A stretch of DNA of 64,000 bases from Luzula sylvatica. Lineage: Eukaryota > Streptophyta > Magnoliopsida > Poales > Juncaceae. Positions 40,177 to 54,064 of the stretch are shown here, one piece after another (position 1 is the stretch's first letter; each line of letters begins with the position of its first letter). The position numbers and the translations under genes were made by a program. Below the pieces are notes generated by a model. The model had not been told where the DNA came from, ran no database searches, and worked only from the letters and a program-made list of their open reading frames with translations. Location: positions 59,614,977 through 59,678,976 of the forward strand of contig OX326957.1 of NCBI GenBank assembly GCA_946800325.1. Direction: 5' to 3'.

Positions 40177-41540
40177 TTTGTATCGTATCTTTTACTACAT
40201 AACTTTTCACCAAATTTCACAAACACCAAGAAAGTTTGTGTTTCATTTCAAAACAAGATTTTAACGCTTTGAGGAGTTCAAATAAAGTGTTTTGAGATCA
40301 TTTATATCGTATCTTTTACTACATAACTTTTCACCAAATTTCACAAACACTAAGAAAGTTTGTTTTTCGTTTCAAAACAAGATTTTAACGCTTTGAGGAG
40401 TTCAAATAACGTGTTTTGAGATCATTTGTATCGTATCTTTTACTACATAACTTTTCACCAAATTTCACAAACACTAAGAAAGTTTGTTTTTCGATTCAAA
40501 ACAAGATTTTAACGTTTTCAGGAGTTCAAATAACGTGTTTTTAGATCATTTGAATCGTATCTTTTACTACACAACTTTTCACCAAATTTCACAAACACTA
40601 AGAAAGTTTGTGTTTCATTTCAAAACAAGATTTTAACGCTTTGAGGAGTTCAAATAACGTGTTTTGAGATCATTTATATCGTATCTTTTACTACACAACT
40701 TTTCACCAAATTTCACAAACACTAAGAAAGTTTGTGTTTCGATTCAAAACAAGATTTTAACGCTTTGAGGAGTTCAAATAACGTGTTTTGAGATCATTTA
40801 TATGGTATCTTTTACTACATAACTTTTCACCAAATTTCACAAACACTAAGAAAGTTTGTGTTTCATTCCAAAACAAGATTTTAACGCTTTGAGGAGTTCA
40901 AATAACGTGTTTTTAGATCATTTGTATCGTATCTTTTACTACATAACTTTTCACCAAATTTCACAAACACTAAGAAAGTTTGTTTTTAGATTCAAAACAA
41001 GATTTTAACGCTTTGAGGAGTTCAAATAACGTGTTTTGAGATCATTTGTATCGTATCTTTTACTACATAACTTTTAACCAAATTTCACAAACACTAAGAA
41101 AGTTTGTTTTTCGATTCACAACAAGATTTTAACGCTTTGAGGAGGTCAAAAAACGTGTTTTGAGATCATTTGTATCGTATCTTTTACTACATAACTTTTC
41201 ACCAGATTTCACAAACACTAAGAAAGTTTGTTTTTCGATTCAAAACAAGATTTTAACACTTTGAGGAGTTCAAATAACGTGTTTTTAGATCATTTGTATC
41301 GTATCTTTTACTACATAACTTTTCACCAAATTTCACAAACACTAAGAAAGTTTGTTTTTCGATTCAAAACAACATTTTAACGCTTTGAGGAGTTAAAATA
41401 ATGTGTTTTTAGATCATTTGTATCGTATCTTTTGCTACATAACTTTTCACCAAATTTCACAAACACTAAGAAAGTTTGTTTTTCGATTCAAAACAACATT
41501 TTAACGCTTTGAGGAGTTCAAATAACTTGTTTTGAGATCA
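40177..41540. repeat. Chimeric 11-mer: K-E-C-D joined to the 22-mer tail
   Basis: The first four units are K, E, C and D. The fifth (40673) is chimeric: it starts TTTATATCG like E but continues ACACAAC, TGTGTTTCGATTC like the TTTTCCT unit. Then follow TTTATATGG (40797), TTTTTAGATTC (40921), GAGGTC (41045), F-like CCAGATT (41169), TAAAATAATG (41293) and TTTTGCT (41417), the order of the 22-mer across its boundary. The total is still eleven units, so a different composition gives the same length. Confidence 0.85.
40692..40696. other. Crossover interval inside a chimeric monomer
   Basis: In the unit starting at 40673, bases up to TTTTACT follow type E, whereas the TTTTCCT type would have C at unit position 18. 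From ACACAAC (unit position 24, C instead of T) onwards it follows the TTTTCCT type. The switch therefore lies between unit positions 18 and 24. Confidence 0.7.
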
Positions 41541-43524
41541 TTTGTATCGTATCTTTTACTACATAACTTTTCACCAAATTTCACAAACACCAAGAAAGTT
41601 TGTGTTTCATTTCAAAACAAGATTTTAACGCTTTGAGGAGTTCAAATAAAGTGTTTTGAGATCATTTATATCGTATCTTTTACTACATAACTTTTCACCA
41701 AATTTCACAAACACTAAGAAAGTTTGTTTTTCGTTTCAAAACAAGATTTTAACGCTTTGAGGAGTTCAAATAACGTGTTTTGAGATCATTTGTATCGTAT
41801 CTTTTACTACATAACTTTTCACCAAATTTCACAAACACTAAGAAAGTTTGTTTTTCGATTCAAAACAAGATTTTAACGTTTTCAGGAGTTCAAATAACGT
41901 GTTTTTAGATCATTTGAATCGTATTTTTTACTACACAACTTTTCACCAAATTTCACAAACACTAAGAAAGTTTGTGTTTCATTTCAAAACAAGATTTTAA
42001 CGCTTTGAGGAGTTCAAATAACGTGTTTTGAGATCATTTATATCGTATCTTTTACTACATAACTTTTCACCAAATTTCACAAACACTAAGAAAGTTTGTT
42101 TTTCGTTTCAAAACAAGATTTTAACGCTTTGAGGAGTTCAAATAACGTGTTTTGAGATCATTTGTATCGTATCTTTTACTACATAACTTTTCACCAAATT
42201 TCACAAACACTAAGAAAGTTTGTTTTTCGATTCAAAACAAGATTTTAACGCTTTGAGGAGTTCAAATAACGTGTTTTGAGATCATTTGTATCGTATCTTT
42301 TACTACATAACTTTTCACCAAATTTAACAAACACTAAGAAAGTTTGTTTTTCGATTAAAAACAAGATTTTAACGCTTTGAGGAGTTCAAATAACGTGTTT
42401 TGAGATCATTTGTATCGTATCTTTTACTACATAACTTTTCACCAAATTTCACAAACACTAAGAAAGTTTGTTTTTCGATTCAAAACAAGATTTTAACGTT
42501 TTCAGGAGTTCAAATAACGTGTTTTTAGATCATTTGAATCGTATTTTTTACTACACAACTTTTCACCAAATTTCACAAACACTAAGAAAGTTTGTGTTTC
42601 ATTTCAAAACAAGATTTTAACGCTTTGAGGAGTTCAAATAACGTGTTTTGAGATCATTTATATCGTATCTTTTACTACATAACTTTTCACCAAATTTCAC
42701 AAACACTAAGAAAGTTTGTTTTTCGTTTCAAAACAAGATTTTAACGCTTTGAGGAATTCAAATAACGTGTTTTGAGATCATTTGTATCGTATCTTTTACT
42801 ACATAACTTTTCACCAAATTTCACAAACACTAAGAAAGTTTGTTTTTCGATTCAAAACAAGATTTTAACGCTTTGAGGAGTTCAAATAACGTGTTTTGAG
42901 ATCATTTGTATCGTATCTTTTACTACATAACTTTTCACCAAATTTAACAAACACTAAGAAAGTTTGTTTTTCGATTCAAAACAAGATTTTAACGCTTTGA
43001 GGAGTTCAAATAACGTGTTTTGAGATCATTTGTATCGTATCTTTTACTACATAACTTTTCACCAAATTTCACAAACACTAAGAAAGTTTGTTTTTCGATT
43101 CAAAACAAGATTTTAACGCTTTGAGGAGTTCAAATAACGTGTTTTGAGATCATTTGTATCGTATCTTTTACTACATAAGTTTTCACCAGATTTCACAAAC
43201 ACTAAGATAGTTTGTTTTTCGATTCAAAACAAGATTTTAACACTTTGAGGAGTTCAAATAACGTGTTTTTAGATCATTTGTATCGTATCTTTTACTACAT
43301 AACTTTTCACCAAATTTCACAAACACTAAGAAAGTTTGTTTTTCGATTCAAAACAACATTTTAACGCTTTGAGGAGTTCAAATAACTTGTTTTGAGATCA
43401 ATTGTATCCTATCTTTTACTACATAACTTTTCACCAAATTTCACAAACACTAAGAAAGTTTGTTTTTCGATATAAAACAACATTTTAACGCTTTGAGGAG
43501 TTAAAATAATGTGTTTTGAGATCA
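41541..43524. repeat. 16-mer HOR (1,984 bp) with an internal 5-unit duplication
   Basis: The order is K, E, C, D, E, A, A', then C, D, E, A, A' again (42409-43028), followed by A, F, G and H. It is therefore the canonical 11-mer plus one duplicated C-D-E-A-A' segment of 620 bp. The D units read GTATTTTTTAC, as in the 22-mer family. Private changes are CGATTAAAAAC near 42352 and GGAATTC at 42753-42759, the only EcoRI-type GAATTC I saw in the window. Confidence 0.85.
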
Positions 43525-44888
43525 TTTGTATCGTATCTTTTACTACATAACTTTTCACCAAATTTCACAAACACCAAGAAAGTTTGTGTTTCATTTCAAA
43601 ACAAGATTTTAACGCTTTGAGGAGTTCAAATAAAGTGTTTTGAGATCATTTATATCGTATCTTTTACTACATAACTTTTCACCAAATTTCACAAACACTA
43701 AGAAAGTTTGTTTTTCGTTTCAAAACAAGATTTTAACGCTTTGAGGAGTTCAAATAACGTGTTTTGAGATCATTTGTATCGTATCTTTTACTACATAACT
43801 TTTCACCAAATTTCACAAACACTAAGAAAGTTTGTTTTTCGATTCAAAACAAGATTTTAACGTTTTCAGGAGTTCAAATAACGTGTTTTTAGATCATTTG
43901 AATCGTATCTTTTACTACACAACTTTTCACCAAATTTCACAAACACTAAGAAAGTTTGTGTTTCATTTCAAAACAAGATTTTAACGCTTTGAGGAGTTCA
44001 AATAACGTGTTTTGAGATCATTTATATCGTATCTTTTACTACATAACTTTTCACCAAATTTCACAAACACTAAGAAAGTTTGTTTTTCGTTTCAAAACAA
44101 GATTTTAACGCTTTGAGGAGTTCAAATAACGTGTTTTGAGATCATTTGTATCGTATCTTTTACTACATAACTTTTCACCAAATTTCACAAACACTAAGAA
44201 AGTTTGTTTTTCGATTCAAAACAAGATTTTAACGCTTTGAGGAGTTCAAATAACGTGTTTTGAGATCATTTGTATCGTATCTTTTACTACATAACTTTTC
44301 ACCAAATTTAACAAACACTAAGAAAGTTTGTTTTTCGATTCAAAACAAGATTTTAACGCTTTGAGGAGTTCAAATAACGTGTTTTGAGATCATTTGTATC
44401 GTATCTTTTACTACATAACTTTTCACCAAATTTCACAAACACTAAGAAAGTTTGTTTTTCGATTCAAAACAAGATTTTAACGCTTTGAGGAGTTCAAATA
44501 ACGTGTTTTGAGATCATTTGTATCGTATCTTTTACTACATAAGTTTTCACCAGATTTCACAAACACTAAGATAGTTTGTTTTTCGATTCAAAACAAGATT
44601 TTAACACTTTGAGGAGTTCAAATAACGTGTTTTTAGATCATTTGTATCGTATCTTTTACTACATAACTTTTCACCAAATTTCACAAACACTAAGAAAGTT
44701 TATTTTTCGATTCAAAACAACATTTTAACGCTTTGAGGAGTTCAAATAACTTGTTTTGAGATCAATTGTATCATATCTTTTACTACATAACTTTTCACCA
44801 AATTTCACAAACACTAAGAAAGTTTGTTTTTCGATATAAAACAACATTTTAACGCTTTGAGGAGTTAAAATAATGTGTTTTGAGATCA
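43525..44888. repeat. 11-mer HOR (1,364 bp)
   Basis: This is a complete K-to-H copy. Its G unit begins the same TTTATTTTTCG variant (near 44700) that reappears near 47551, so the two copies are close relatives. F is at 44517. Confidence 0.85.
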
Positions 44889-46376
44889 TTTGTATCGTAT
44901 CTTTTACTACATAACTTTTCACCAAATTTCACAAACACCAAGAAAGTTTGTGTTTCATTTCAAAACAAGATTTTAACGCTTTGAGGAGTTCAAATAAAGT
45001 GTTTTGAGATCATTTATATCGTATCTTTTACTACATAACTTTTCACCAAATTTCACAAACACTAAGAAAGTTTGTTTTTCGTTTCAAAACAAGATTTTAA
45101 CGCTTTGAGGAGTTCAAATAACGTGTTTTGAGATCATTTGTATCGTATCTTTTACTACATAACTTTTCACCAAATTTCACAAACACTAAGAAAGTTTGTT
45201 TTTCGATTCAAAACAAGATTTTAACGTTTTCAGGAGTTCAAATAACGTGTTTTTAGATCATTTGAATCGTATCTTTTACTACACAACTTTTCACCAAATT
45301 TCACAAACACTAAGAAAGTTTGTGTTTCATTTCAAAACAAGATTTTAACGCTTTGAGGAGTTCAAATAACGTGTTTTGAGATCATTTATATCGTATCTTT
45401 TACTACATAACTTTTCACCAAATTTCACAAACACTAAGAAAGTTTGTTTTTCGTTTCAAAACAAGATTTTAACGCTTTGAGGAGTTCAAATAACGTGTTT
45501 TGAGATCATTTGTATCGTATCTTTTACTACATAACTTTTCACCAAATTTCACAAACACTAAGAAAGTTTGTTTTTCGATTCAAAACAAGATTTTAACGCT
45601 TTGAGGAGTTCAAATAACGTGTTTTGAGATCATTTGTATCGTATCTTTTACTACATAACTTTTCACCAAATTTCACAAACACTAAGAAAGTTTGTTTTTC
45701 GATTCAAAACAATATTTTAACGCTTTGAGGAGTTCAAATAACGTGTTTTGAGATCATTTGTATCGTATCTTTTACTACATAACTTTTCACCAAATTTAAC
45801 AAACACTAAGAAAGTTTGTTTTTCGATTCAAAACAAGATTTTAACGCTTTGAGGAGTTCAAATAACGTGTTTTGAGATCATTTGTATCGTATCTTTTACT
45901 ACATAACTTTTCACCAAATTTCACAAACACTAAGAAAGTTTGTTTTTCGATTCAAAACAAGATTTTAACGCTTTGAGGAGTTCAAATAACGTGTTTTGAG
46001 ATCATTTGTGTCGTATCTTTTACTACATAAGTTTTCACCAGATTTCACAAACACTAAGATAGTTTGTTTTTCGATTCAAAACAAGATTTTAACACTTTGA
46101 GGAGTTCAAATAACGTGTTTTTAGATCATTTGTATCGTATCTTTTACTACATAACTTTTCACCAAATTTCACAAACACTAAGAAAGTTTGTTTTTCGATT
46201 CAAAACAACATTTTAACGCTTTGAGGAGTTCAAATAACTTGTTTTGAGATCAATTGTATCCTATCTTTTACTACATAACTTTTCACCAAATTTCACAAAC
46301 ACTAAGAAAGTTTGTTTTTCGATATAAAACAACATTTTAACGCTTTGAGGAGTTAAAATAATGTGTTTTGAGATCA
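44889..46376. repeat. 12-mer HOR (1,488 bp)
   Basis: This is the canonical order with one extra A-type unit: K, E, C, D, E, A, A with ACAATATT (45633), A', A, F (46005), G and H. The ACAATATT unit is typical of the 9-mer and the 11-mer variant, so this copy looks like a recombinant between the two subfamilies. It has a private TTTGTGTCG at the start of F. Confidence 0.85.
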
Positions 46377-47740
46377 TTTGTATCGTATCTTTTACTACAT
46401 AACTTTTCACCAAATTTCACAAACACCAAGAAAGTTTGTGTTTCATTTCAAAACAAGATTTTAACGCTTTGAGGAGTTCAAATAAAGTGTTTTGAGATCA
46501 TTTATATCGTATCTTTTACTACATAACTTTTCACCAAATTTCACAAACACTAAGAAAGTTTGTTTTTCGTTTCAAAACAAGATTTTAACGCTTTGAGGAG
46601 TTCAAATAACGTGTTTTGAGATCATTTGTATCGTATCTTTTACTACATAACTTTTCACCAAATTTCACAAACACTAAGAAAGTTTGTTTTTCGATTCAAA
46701 ACAAGATTTTAACGTTTTCAGGAGTTCAAATAACGTGTTTTTAGATCATTTGAATCGTATCTTTTACTACACAACTTTTCACCAAATTTCACAAACACTA
46801 AGAAAGTTTGTGTTTCATTTCAAAACAAGATTTTAACGCTTTGAGGAGTTCAAATAACGTGTTTTGAGATCATTTATATCGTATCTTTTACTACATAACT
46901 TTTCACCAAATTTCACAAACACTAAGAAAGTTTGTTTTTCGTTTCAAAACAAGATTTTAACGCTTTGAGGAGTTCAAATAACGTGTTTTGAGATCATTTG
47001 TATCGTATCTTTTACTACATAACTTTTCACCAAATTTCACAAACACTAAGAAAGTTTGTTTTTCGATTCAAAACAAGATTTTAACGCTTTGAGGAGTTCA
47101 AATAACGTGTTTTGAGATCATTTGTATCGTATCTTTTACTACATAACTTTTCACCAAATTTAACAAACACTAAGAAAGTTTGTTTTTCGATTCAAAACAA
47201 GATTTTAACGCTTTGAGGAGTTCAAATAACGTGTTTTGAGATCATTTGTATCGTATCTTTTACTACATAACTTTTCACCAAATTTCACAAACACTAAGAA
47301 AGTTTGTTTTTCGATTCAAAACAAGATTTTAACGCTTTGAGGAGTTCAAATAACGTGTTTTGAGATCATTTGTATCGTATCTTTTACTACATAAGTTTTC
47401 ACCAGATTTCACAAACACTAAGATAGTTTGTTTTTCGATTCAAAACAAGATTTTAACACTTTGAGGAGTTCAAATAACGTGTTTTTAGATCATTTGTATC
47501 GTATCTTTTACTACATAACTTTTCACCAAATTTCACAAACACTAAGAAAGTTTATTTTTCGATTCAAAACAACATTTTAACGCTTTGAGGAGTTCAAATA
47601 ACTTGTTTTGAGATCAATTGTATCATATCTTTTACTACATAACTTTTCACCAAATTTCACAAACACTAAGAAAGTTTGTTTTTCGATATAAAACAACATT
47701 TTAACGCTTTGAGGAGTTAAAATAATGTGTTTTGAGATCA
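46377..47740. repeat. 11-mer HOR (1,364 bp)
   Basis: A complete K-to-H copy with F at 47369 and G at 47493, the latter carrying TTTATTTTTCG as at 44700. The sequence from the G unit onwards matches 44,725 onwards at an offset of 2,852 bp (23 monomers). Confidence 0.85.
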
Positions 47741-48732
47741 TTTGTATCGTATCTTTTACTACATAACTTTTCACCAAATTTCACAAACACCAAGAAAGTT
47801 TGTGTTTCATTTCAAAACAAGATTTTAACGCTTTGAGGAGTTCAAATAAAGTGTTTTGAGATCATTTATATCGTATCTTTTACTACATAACTTTTCACCA
47901 AATTTCACAAACACTAAGAAAGTTTGTTTTTCGTTTCAAAACAAGATTTTAACGCTTTGAGGAGTTCAAATAACGTGTTTTGAGATCATTTGTATCGTAT
48001 CTTTTACTACATAACTTTTCACCAAATTTCACAAACACTAAGAAAGTTTGTTTTTCGATTCAAAACAAGATTTTAACGTTTTCAGGAGTTCAAATAACGT
48101 GTTTTTAGATCATTTGAATCGTATCTTTTACTACACAACTTTTCACCAAATTTCACAAACACTAAGAAAGTTTGTGTTTCATTTCAAAACAAGATTTTAA
48201 CGCTTTGAGGAGTTCAAATAACGTGTTTTGAGATCATTTATATCGTATCTTTTACTACATAACTTTTCACCAAATTTCACAAACACTAAGAAAGTTTGTT
48301 TTTCGTTTCAAAACAAGATTTTAACGCTTTGAGGAGTTCAAATAACGTGTTTTGAGATCATTTGTATCGTATCTTTTACTACATAACTTTTCACCAAATT
48401 TCACAAACACTAAGAAAGTTTGTTTTTCGATTCAAAACAAGATTTTAACGCTTTGAGGAGTTCAAATAACGTGTTTTGAGATCATTTGTATCGTATCTTT
48501 TACTACATAACTTTTCACCAAATTTCACAAACACTAAGAAAGTTTGTTTTTCGATTCAAAACAAGATTTTAACGCTTTGAGGAGTTCAAATAACGTGTTT
48601 TTAGATCATTTGTATCGTATCTTTTACTACACAACTTTTCACCAAATTTCACAAACACTAAGAAAGTTTGTTTTTCGATTCAAAACAAGATTGTAACCCT
48701 TTGAGGAGTTCAAATAACTTGTTTTGAGATCA
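47741..48732. repeat. 8-mer HOR (992 bp)
   Basis: The order is K, E, C, D, E, A, A ending TTTTTAG, and G' (48609). Compared with the 9-mer it lacks the ACAATATT unit. It is the shortest K-to-K interval in the window apart from the three-unit local duplication near 56.7 kb. Confidence 0.85.
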
Positions 48733-50344
48733 TTTGTATCGTATCTTTTACTACATAACTTTTCACCAAATTTCACAAACACCAAGAAAGTTTGTGTTTC
48801 ATTTCAAAACAAGATTTTAACGCTTTGAGGAGTTCAAATAAAGTGTTTTGAGATCATTTATATCGTATCTTTTACTACATAACTTTTCACCAAATTTCAC
48901 AAACACTAAGAAAGTTTGTTTTTCGTTTCAAAACAAGATTTTAACGCTTTGAGGAGTTCAAATAACGTGTTTTGAGATCATTTGTATCGTATCTTTTACT
49001 ACATAACTTTTCACCAAATTTCACAAACACTAAGAAAGTTTGTTTTTCGATTCAAAACAAGATTTTAACGTTTTCAGGAGTTCAAATAACGTGTTTTTAG
49101 ATCATTTGAATCGTATCTTTTACTACACAACTTTTCACCAAATTTCACAAACACTAAGAAAGTTTGTGTTTCATTTCAAAACAAGATTTTAACGCTTTGA
49201 GGAGTTCAAATAACGTGTTTTGAGATCATTTATATCGTATCTTTTACTACATAACTTTTCACCAAATTTCACAAACACTAAGAAAGTTTGTTTTTCGTTT
49301 CAAAACAAGATTTTAACGCTTTGAGGAGTTCAAATAACGTGTTTTGAGATCATTTGTATCGTATCTTTTACTACATAACTTTTCACCAAATTTCACAAAC
49401 ACTAAGAAAGTTTGTTTTTCGATTCAAAACAAGATTTTAACGCTTTGAGGAGTTCAAATAACGTGTTTTGAGATCATTTGTATCGTATCTTTTACTACAT
49501 AACTTTTCACCAAATTTCACAAACACTAAGAAAGTTTGTTTTTCGATTCAAAACAATATTTTAACGCTTTGAGGAGTTCAAATAACGTGTTTTGAGATCA
49601 TTTGTATCGTATCTTTTACTACATAACTTTTCACCAAATTTCACAAACACTAAGAAAGTTTGTTTTTCGATTCAAAACAAGATTTTAACGCTTTGAGGAG
49701 TTCAAATAACGTGTTTTGAGATCATTTGTATCGTATCTTTTACTACATAACTTTTCACCAGATTTCACAAACACTAAGAAAGTTTGTTTTTCGATTCAAA
49801 ACAAGATTTTAACACTTTGAGGAGTTCAAATAACGTGTTTTTAGATCATTTGTATCGTATCTTTTACTACATAACTTTTCACCAAATTTCACAAACACTA
49901 AGAAAGTTTGTTTTTCGATTCAAAACAACATTTTAACGCTTTGAGGAGTTAAAATAATGTGTTTTTAGATCATTTGTATCGTATCTTTTGCTACATAACT
50001 TTTCACCAAATTTCACAAACACTAAGAAAGTTTGTTTTTCGATTCAAAACAACATTTTAACGCTTTGAGGAGTTCAAATAACTTGTTTTGAGATCATTTG
50101 TATCGTATCTTTTACTACATAACTTTTCACCAAATTTCACAAACACTAAGAAAGTTTGTTTTTCGATTCAAAACAAGATTTTAACGCTTTGAGGAGTTCA
50201 AATAACGTGTTTTTAGATCATTTGTATCGTATCTTTTACTACACAACTTTTCACCAAATTTCACAAACACTAAGAAAGTTTGTTTTTCGATTCAAAACAA
50301 GATTGTAACCCTTTGAGGAGTTCAAATAACTTGTTTTGAGATCA
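48733..50344. repeat. 13-mer HOR (1,612 bp)
   Basis: The order is K, E, C, D, E, A, A with ACAATATT, A, F-like with CCAGATT (49725), TAAAATAATG (49849), TTTTGCT (49973), A ending TTTTTAG (50097) and G' (50221). It is the 11-mer variant plus the two-unit end of the 9-mer. Confidence 0.85.
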
Positions 50345-51708
50345 TTTGTATCGTATCTTTTACTACATAACTTTTCACCAAATTTCACAAACACCAAGAA
50401 AGTTTGTGTTTCATTTCAAAACAAGATTTTAACGCTTTGAGGAGTTCAAATAAAGTGTTTTGAGATCATTTATATCGTATCTTTTACTACATAACTTTTC
50501 ACCAAATTTCACAAACACTAAGAAAGTTTGTTTTTCGTTTCAAAACAAGATTTTAACGCTTTGAGGAGTTCAAATAACGTGTTTTGAGATCATTTGTATC
50601 GTATCTTTTACTACATAACTTTTCACCAAATTTCACAAACACTAAGAAAGTTTGTTTTTCGATTCAAAACAAGATTTTAACGTTTTCAGGAGTTCAAATA
50701 ACGTGTTTTTAGATCATTTGAATCGTATCTTTTACTACACAACTTTTCACCAAATTTCACAAACACTAAGAAAGTTTGTGTTTCATTTCAAAACAAGATT
50801 TTAACGCTTTGAGGAGTTCAAATAACGTGTTTTGAGATCATTTATATCGTATCTTTTACTACATAACTTTTCACCAAATTTCACAAACACTAAGAAAGTT
50901 TGTTTTTCGTTTCAAAACAAGATTTTAACGCTTTGAGGAGTTCAAATAACGTGTTTTGAGATCATTTGTATCGTATCTTTTACTACATAACTTTTCACCA
51001 AATTTCACAAACACTAAGAAAGTTTGTTTTTCGATTCAAAACAAGATTTTAACGCTTTGAGGAGTTCAAATAACGTGTTTTGAGATCATTTGTATCGTAT
51101 CTTTTACTACATAACTTTTCACCAAATTTCACAAACACTAAGAAAGTTTGTTTTTCGATTCAAAACAATATTTTAACGCTTTGAGGAGTTCAAATAACGT
51201 GTTTTGAGATCATTTGTATCGTATCTTTTACTACATAACTTTTCACCAAATTTCACAAACACTAAGAAAGTTTGTTTTTCGATTCAAAACAAGATTTTAA
51301 CGCTTTGAGGAGTTCAAATAACGTGTTTTGAGATCATTTGTATCGTATCTTTTACTACATAACTTTTCACCAAATTTCACAAACACTAAGAAAGTTTGTT
51401 TTTCGATTCAAAACAAGATTTTAACACTTTGAGGAGTTCAAATAACGTGTTTTTAGATCATTTGTATCGTATCTTTTACTACATAACTTTTCACCAAATT
51501 TCACAAACACTAAGAAAGTTTGTTTTTCGATTCAAAACAACATTTTAACGCTTTGAGGAGTTAAAATAATGTGTTTTTAGATCATTTGTATCGTATCTTT
51601 TGCTACATAACTTTTCACCAAATTTCACAAACACTAAGAAAGTTTGTTTTTCGATTCAAAACAACATTTTAACGCTTTGAGGAGTTCAAATAACTTGTTT
51701 TGAGATCA
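50345..51708. repeat. 11-mer HOR variant (1,364 bp)
   Basis: The order is K, E, C, D, E, A, A with ACAATATT, A, an AACACTTT unit that has CCAAATT rather than CCAGATT (51337), TAAAATAATG (51461) and TTTTGCT (51585). It matches 30876-32239. The ninth unit looks like an A/F-like mosaic. Confidence 0.85.
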
Positions 51709-54064
51709 TTTGTATCGTATCTTTTACTACATAACTTTTCACCAAATTTCACAAACACCAAGAAAGTTTGTGTTTCATTTCAAAACAAGATTTTAACGCT
51801 TTGAGGAGTTCAAATAAAGTGTTTTGAGATCATTTATATCGTATCTTTTACTACATAACTTTTCACCAAATTTCACAAACACTAAGAAAGTTTGTTTTTC
51901 GTTTCAAAACAAGATTTTAACGCTTTGAGGAGTTCAAATAACGTGTTTTGAGATCATTTGTATCGTATCTTTTACTACATAACTTTTCACCAAATTTCAC
52001 AAACACTAAGAAAGTTTGTTTTTCGATTCAAAACAAGATTTTAACGCTTTGAGGAGTTCAAATAACGTGTTTTGAGATCATTTGTATCGTATCTTTTACT
52101 ACATAACTTTTCACCAAATTTAACAAACACTAAGAAAGTTTGTTTTTCGATTCAAAACAAGATTTTAACGCTTTGAGGAGTTCAAATAACGTGTTTTGAG
52201 ATCATTTGTATCGTATCTTTTACTACATAACTTTTCACCAGATTTCACAAACACTAAGAAAGTTTGTTTTTCGATTCAAAACAAGATTTTAACGCTTTGA
52301 GGAGTTCAAATAACGTGTTTTGAGATCATTTGTATCGTATCTTTTACTACATAAGTTTTCACCAGATTTCACAAACACTAATATAGTTTGTTTTTCGATT
52401 CAAAACAAGATTTTAACACTTTGAGGAGTTCAAATAACGTGTTTTTAGATCATTTGTATCGTATCTTTTACTACATAACTTTTCACCAAATTTCACAAAC
52501 ACTAAGAAAGTTTGTTTTTCGATTCAAAACAACATTTTAACGCTTTGAGGAGTTCAAATAACTTGTTTTGAGATCAATTGTATCATATCTTTTACTACAT
52601 AACTTTTCACCAAATTTCACAAACACTAAGAAAATTTGTTTTTCGATATAAAACAACATTTTAACGCTTTGAGGAGTTAAAATAATGTGTTTTTAGATCA
52701 TTTGTATCGTATCTTTTACTACATAACTTTTCACCAAATTTCACAAACACTAAGAAAGTTTGTTTTTCGATTCAAAACAACATTTTAACGCTTTGAGGAG
52801 TTCAAATAACGTGTTTTTAGATCATTTATATCGTATCTTTTACTACATAACTTTTCACCAAATTTCACAAACACTAAGAAAGTTTGTTTTTCGATTCAAA
52901 ACAACATTTTAACGCTTTGAGGAGTTCAAATAACGTGTTTTGAAATCATTTGTATCGTATCTTTTACTACATAACTTTTCACCAAATTTCACAAACACTA
53001 AGAAAGTTTGTTTTTCGATTCAAAACAACATTTTAACGCTTTGAGGAGTTCAAATAACGTGTTTTGAAATCATTTGTATCGTATCTTTTACTACATAACT
53101 TTTCACCAAATGTCACAAACACTAAGAAAGTTTGTTTTTCGATTCAAAACAAGATTTTAACGCTTTGAGGAGTTCAAATAACGTGTTTTTAGATCATTTG
53201 TATCGTATCTTTTCCTACACAACTTTTCACCAAATTTCACAAACACTAAGAAAGTTTGTGTTTCGATTCAAAACAAGATTTTAACGCTTTGAGGAGTTCA
53301 AATAACGTGTTTTGAGATCATTTATATGGTATCTTTTACTACATAACTTTTCACCAAATTTCACAAACACTAAGAAAGTTTGTGTTTCATTCCAAAACAA
53401 GATTTTAACGCTTTGAGGAGTTCAAATAACGTGTTTTTAGATCATTTGTATCGTATCTTTTACTACATAACTTTTCACCAAATTTCACAAACACTAAGAA
53501 AGTTTGTTTTTAGATTCAAAACAAGATTTTAACGCTTTGAGGAGTTCAAATAACGTGTTTTGAGATCATTTGTATCGTATCTTTTACTACATAACTTTTA
53601 ACCAAATTTCACAAACACTAAGAAAGTTTGTTTTTCGATTCACAACAAGATTTTAACGCTTTGAGGAGGTCAAAAAACGTGTTTTGAGATCATTTGTATC
53701 GTATCTTTTACTACATAACTTTTCACCAGATTTCACAAACACTAAGAAAGTTTGTTTTTCGATTCAAAACAAGATTTTAACACTTTGAGGAGTTCAAATA
53801 ACGTGTTTTTAGATCATTTGTATCGTATCTTTTACTACATAACTTTTCACCAAATTTCACAAACACTAAGAAAGTTTGTTTTTCGATTCAAAACAACATT
53901 TTAACGCTTTGAGGAGTTAAAATAATGTGTTTTTAGATCATTTGTATCGTATCTTTTTCTACATAACTTTTCACCAAATTTCACAAACACTAAGAAAGTT
54001 TGTTTTTCGATTCAAAACAACATTTTAACGCTTTGAGGAGTTCAAATAACTTGTTTTGAGATCA
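51709..54064. repeat. 19-mer HOR (2,356 bp), shortened 22-mer
   Basis: K and E are followed directly by A, A', a CCAGATT unit with consensus remainder (52205), F with a private AATATAG (52329), G and H, so C-D-E is missing. Then come AACATT units (52701-53072), CAAATGTC (53073), TTTTCCT (53197), TTTATATGG (53321), TTTTTAGATTC (53445), GAGGTC (53569), F-like (53693), TAAAATAATG (53817) and a TTTTTCT unit (53941; elsewhere TTTTGCT). The H unit shares AAGAAAATTTG (near 52630) with the H at 33480, linking this block to the 22-mer at 31868. Confidence 0.8.

Noticed and set aside
40013..40213. Second copy of the 66-residue open frame
   Set aside because: HOR copy of 37533-37733, 2,480 bp away; not a gene for the same reasons.
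44725..44925. Third copy of the 66-residue open frame
   Set aside because: Same G-H-K junction in another 11-mer; identity reflects homogenised satellite, not selection on protein.
47577..47777. Fourth copy of the 66-residue open frame
   Set aside because: Same junction, 2,852 bp (23 units) after the third copy; not coding.
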